Assembly: GCA_020201365.1 (NCBI GenBank)
Contig: JAIVGV010000386.1
Coordinates: 1-9,715, forward strand
DNA from: Acidobacteriota bacterium
Lineage (GTDB): Bacteria; Acidobacteriota; Blastocatellia; Pyrinomonadales; Pyrinomonadaceae
Direction of reading: 5' to 3'
Length of the DNA: 9,715 nt
Shown: positions 6,099 through 9,715 of the stretch, one piece after another
How positions within the stretch are numbered: the stretch's first letter is position 1
How the letters are laid out: every line of letters begins with the position of its first letter
Position numbers and translations under genes: made by a program
Notes under the pieces: generated by a model
What the model saw: only the letters and a program-made list of their open reading frames with translations
Told to the model about the DNA's origin: nothing
The model's database searches: none

Positions 6099-7142
6099 AT
6101 GGACTGGAATAACCCTTACATCTACGCGCTCGGCAAGTTCGTGGCGATCAACGTGACGTTCGTCGCCGTGCTGATGCTGGTAGCGTACACGGTGTTGGCG
6201 GAGCGGCGCGTGCTCGGCTTCATACAGGGGCGCCTGGGTCCCAACCGCGTCGGCTACGGCGGCGTCTTACAGCCGTTCGCGGACTTGCTGAAATTTATTC
6301 TGAAAGAGGAGATCGTCCCCGACAAGGCGACGCGCTTCGTCTATTTCCTCGCCCCCGTCATCGCCATCACCGCCGCGCTGATGTCCATGATCGTCTATCC
6401 GTTCGGACCCGACGTGACGCTCCCCTTCCTCGGCACGGTGCGCCTGACCATCGCACAGTTCGACGTGGCGCTGCTCTACGTGCTCGCGATCACTTCGGTC
6501 GGCGTCTACGGCGTCGCGCTCGCGGGCTGGTCTTCGAACAGCAAGTTCAGTCTGCTCGGCGGGCTGCGCGCGTCGGCGCAGTTGATCTCTTACGAGCTGT
6601 CCTTGGGGCTCTCACTCGTCGGCGTCGTGATGATGTCGGGCACGCTCGATCTGTGGGAGATCGTCCACCAACAATCCGGCTGGTACGGGATGCACTGGAA
6701 TCTGTTCCGCTGGTTCCCGCAGGTGATCGGCTTCGTCATCTACCTGATCTCCGCGATTGCCGAGACGAACCGCGTGCCGTTCGATCTGCCGGAGGCTGAG
6801 ACGGAACTCGTCGCCGGATTCCACACCGAGTACAGCGCCTTGAAGTTCGCGCTCTTCTTCATGGCGGAGTACGTCAACATGCTGACGGTCTCCGTGCTCG
6901 CGACGACGCTCTTCCTGGGCGGCTGGAACGGACCCGGCGTGGCGCAGCTCCCTGGGCTCGGTCTCTTCTACTTTCTGATCAAAGTAATCTTCTTTTTGTT
7001 CCTCTACATCTGGCTGCGCGGGACGCTCCCGCGCTTCCGCTTCGATCAGTTGATGAACTTCGGCTGGAAGTTCCTGCTCCCCGCCGCGATCTTGAACGTG
7101 TTGCTCACCGCGACGGCTTACTACTTCTGGCTGCCGAGCTAG
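6099..7142 (+). CDS. nuoH: NADH-quinone oxidoreductase subunit H (NuoH)
   Basis: The product is 347 aa, a polytopic inner-membrane protein with about eight membrane spans expected and a full-length match to the family (usually 320-350 aa). NuoH anchors the peripheral arm and lines the quinone entry tunnel. Seen motifs are AERR (34-37) and GRLGPNRVG (44-52) after the first span, the acidic loop starting AETNRVPFDLPEAETEL (221-237) that continues into GFHTEYS (240-246), and FFMAEYVNML beyond it. These carry the charged residues that link quinone reduction to the proton path. The start ATG is the first after the spacer repeats; GCCTCT precedes it and no Shine-Dalgarno site is visible. The gene that follows is nuoJ, 37 bases downstream; the usual nuoI is not here. 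Confidence 0.97.
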   Translation: MDWNNPYIYALGKFVAINVTFVAVLMLVAYTVLAERRVLGFIQGRLGPNRVGYGGVLQPFADLLKFILKEEIVPDKATRFVYFLAPVIAITAALMSMIVYPFGPDVTLPFLGTVRLTIAQFDVALLYVLAITSVGVYGVALAGWSSNSKFSLLGGLRASAQLISYELSLGLSLVGVVMMSGTLDLWEIVHQQSGWYGMHWNLFRWFPQVIGFVIYLISAIAETNRVPFDLPEAETELVAGFHTEYSALKFALFFMAEYVNMLTVSVLATTLFLGGWNGPGVAQLPGLGLFYFLIKVIFFLFLYIWLRGTLPRFRFDQLMNFGWKFLLPAAILNVLLTATAYYFWLPS

Positions 7143-7179
7143 CGGCGCGACTGACTGACGACCACCGCGTTCGATCTTT

Positions 7180-7893
7180 ATGTTCGCAATGACGACCACG
7201 CTCGCCGTCTCCGCCGACTGGGTCGGCTACGCGCTCTTCGCCGCGCTCTTCCTGCTCGCGGTCGGCGCGGCTGTCTCGGTCGTCACGCAGCGCAACCCGC
7301 TCTACGCGGCGATCTCGCTCGTCTTCGTCTTCCTCTCGCTCGCGGGGCTCTACATCCTGCTCGCCGCGCCGTTCATCGCCGCCGTGCAGGTCATCGTTTA
7401 CGCGGGCGCGATCATGGTCTTGGTCGTCTTCGTCATCATGCTTTTGAACGTCGAGGAGGTGGAAAGAAGACCCGCGCGGATGCGTCTGCTCGCCCCCGGC
7501 GCCGTCCTGCTCGCCGCCGTCCTCTTCGCGGAAGCCGCGTTCGTCATCTACTTCGTCCACGACGCGGGCGCCGAGCGCGCCAACCTCGCCGCGCCCGCCA
7601 ACACGGGCTTGACGGCGAACATCGGCGCGGGTCTGTTCACCTACTATTTGCTGCCTTTTGAAATCACGTCGCTCTTGATTCTCATGGCGATCGTCGGCGC
7701 GATGACGCTCGCGCGGCGCGCGTCCGTCCTGCGACCGACCGACCTGCTCGTGCCCGGCGCGCAGGTGCTCCCGCGTCAGGCGATCACGCCCGAACAGGTG
7801 AGCGACGCGGGCGCGGTCGTCACGAACACGACCGACGAAGCCGAGCGCGCGCTCGGACTCTCGGACGCGCCGCACAGGAGGGAGAGAGACTGA
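7180..7893 (+). CDS. nuoJ: NADH-quinone oxidoreductase subunit J (NuoJ)
   Basis: The product is 237 aa, with five hydrophobic segments expected for this membrane-arm subunit that sits between NuoH/NuoA and NuoK. The third span carries the hallmark VYAGAIMVLVVFVIML (73-88), the region that forms a pi-bulge and rearranges during turnover. The last span is about 157-178 (LLPFEITSLLILMAIVGAM). Residues 181-237 form a hydrophilic tail with LVPGAQVLPRQAITPEQVS, longer than the short end of E. coli NuoJ (184 aa overall); C-terminal length varies in the family. ATG 7180 has a GATCTTT tract before it; ATG 7189 is an alternative start and is equally lacking in a Shine-Dalgarno site. The TGA stop is immediately followed by the nuoK ATG, so the two are almost certainly co-translated. 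Confidence 0.96.
   Translation: MFAMTTTLAVSADWVGYALFAALFLLAVGAAVSVVTQRNPLYAAISLVFVFLSLAGLYILLAAPFIAAVQVIVYAGAIMVLVVFVIMLLNVEEVERRPARMRLLAPGAVLLAAVLFAEAAFVIYFVHDAGAERANLAAPANTGLTANIGAGLFTYYLLPFEITSLLILMAIVGAMTLARRASVLRPTDLLVPGAQVLPRQAITPEQVSDAGAVVTNTTDEAERALGLSDAPHRRERD
7876..7881 (+). promoter_or_regulatory. Shine-Dalgarno site for nuoK inside nuoJ
   Basis: AGGAGG lies in the last codons of nuoJ, 12 bases before the nuoK ATG, within a purine-rich run to 7889. The spacing is somewhat long, so translational coupling through the adjoining stop and start probably contributes. Confidence 0.6.
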
Positions 7894-8202
7894 ATGGTTC
7901 CGATCCCGCTCTCCTGGTTTCTGGCTCTGTCGGCGGTGCTCTTCACCGTCGGCGTGGCGGGCGTCATCATCAAGCGCAACGTCATCGGCATGTTCATGTG
8001 CATCGAGCTGATGCTCAACGCCGTGAACCTGACCTTCGTCGCCTTCTCCAGTTATTTCCGCGACGCGACCGGACAGCTCTTCGTCTTCATCGTCATGACG
8101 GTCGCCGCCGCCGAAGCCGCCGTCGGCTTGGGCATCATCATCACCGTCTTCCGCAACCGCGAGTCTTTGGACGTGGACGACGCGAGCATTCTGAAGATGT
8201 GA
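7894..8202 (+). CDS. nuoK: NADH-quinone oxidoreductase subunit K (NuoK)
   Basis: The product is 102 aa, the normal size, with three membrane spans (about 5-26, 30-50, 62-86). It belongs to the Mrp-related antiporter-like part of the complex I membrane arm. The two proton-channel glutamates known from E. coli (Glu36, Glu72) correspond to Glu38 in CIELMLNAVNL (36-46) and Glu74 in the AAAEAAVGL stretch; both are present. The start ATG directly follows the nuoJ stop. A 77-base spacer to nuoL contains only a weak short inverted repeat (CGCGA 8203-8207 and TCGCG 8226-8230) that I do not interpret. Confidence 0.97.
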   Translation: MVPIPLSWFLALSAVLFTVGVAGVIIKRNVIGMFMCIELMLNAVNLTFVAFSSYFRDATGQLFVFIVMTVAAAEAAVGLGIIITVFRNRESLDVDDASILKM

Positions 8203-8279
8203 CGCGAGGCGGCTCAGTCGTCGGTTCGCGGAGAGACCTGCGGGGACGTTCGAGGAAGTGAGCCGGCAGAGCAATCGGC

Positions 8280-9715
<1,436 letters not shown>

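Noticed and set aside
7149..7159. GACTGACTGAC tetramer repeat before nuoJ
   Set aside because: It is under three units long and does not share the period-7 pattern of the other spacers; chance is sufficient.

Overview
The window is a co-directional (+ strand), tightly packed segment of a nuo operon for proton-pumping NADH:quinone oxidoreductase (respiratory complex I). It shows the G+C-rich, strongly GC3-biased coding of a high-GC Gram-negative-type bacterium. The heptanucleotide spacer repeats, the 75-aa membrane protein and the overall sequence style remind me of Acidobacteriota (Blastocatellia/Pyrinomonadales). That placement is recall and inference only, and nothing in the window proves it.

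Layout: 3' end of nuoC (1-201), nuoD (207-1427), an unrecognised 75-aa membrane protein (1438-1665), nuoE (1715-2284), one uninterrupted 1201-codon ORF that joins NuoF and NuoG (2369-5974), nuoH (6099-7142), nuoJ (7180-7893), nuoK (7894-8202), and the 5' two thirds or so of nuoL (8280 to the window end). No gene-free stretch exceeds 124 bases. I see no RNA gene, mobile element or CRISPR array.

How the parts work together: NuoE and the NuoF part form the NADH-oxidising module (FMN, N1a, N3). The NuoG part carries the next Fe-S clusters (N1b, 4Fe-4S clusters, and an N7-type Cys set). NuoC and NuoD form the connecting module that, with NuoH, builds the quinone chamber. NuoJ, NuoK and NuoL belong to the membrane proton-pumping arm. 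Diagnostic cluster, quinone-site and proton-channel residues are intact in every subunit that can be read.

Most unusual points: (1) NuoF and NuoG are one polypeptide. (2) nuoI is missing from its usual place between nuoH and nuoJ. (3) A small membrane protein with the best Shine-Dalgarno site in the window sits between nuoD and nuoE. (4) The spacers before nuoE, nuoFG and nuoH are built of period-7 degenerate repeats that end just upstream of the start codons; the nuoG-nuoH spacer has two such arrays in mirror orientation around a hairpin. (5) Several genes start with a pyrimidine tract directly before ATG rather than a Shine-Dalgarno site.
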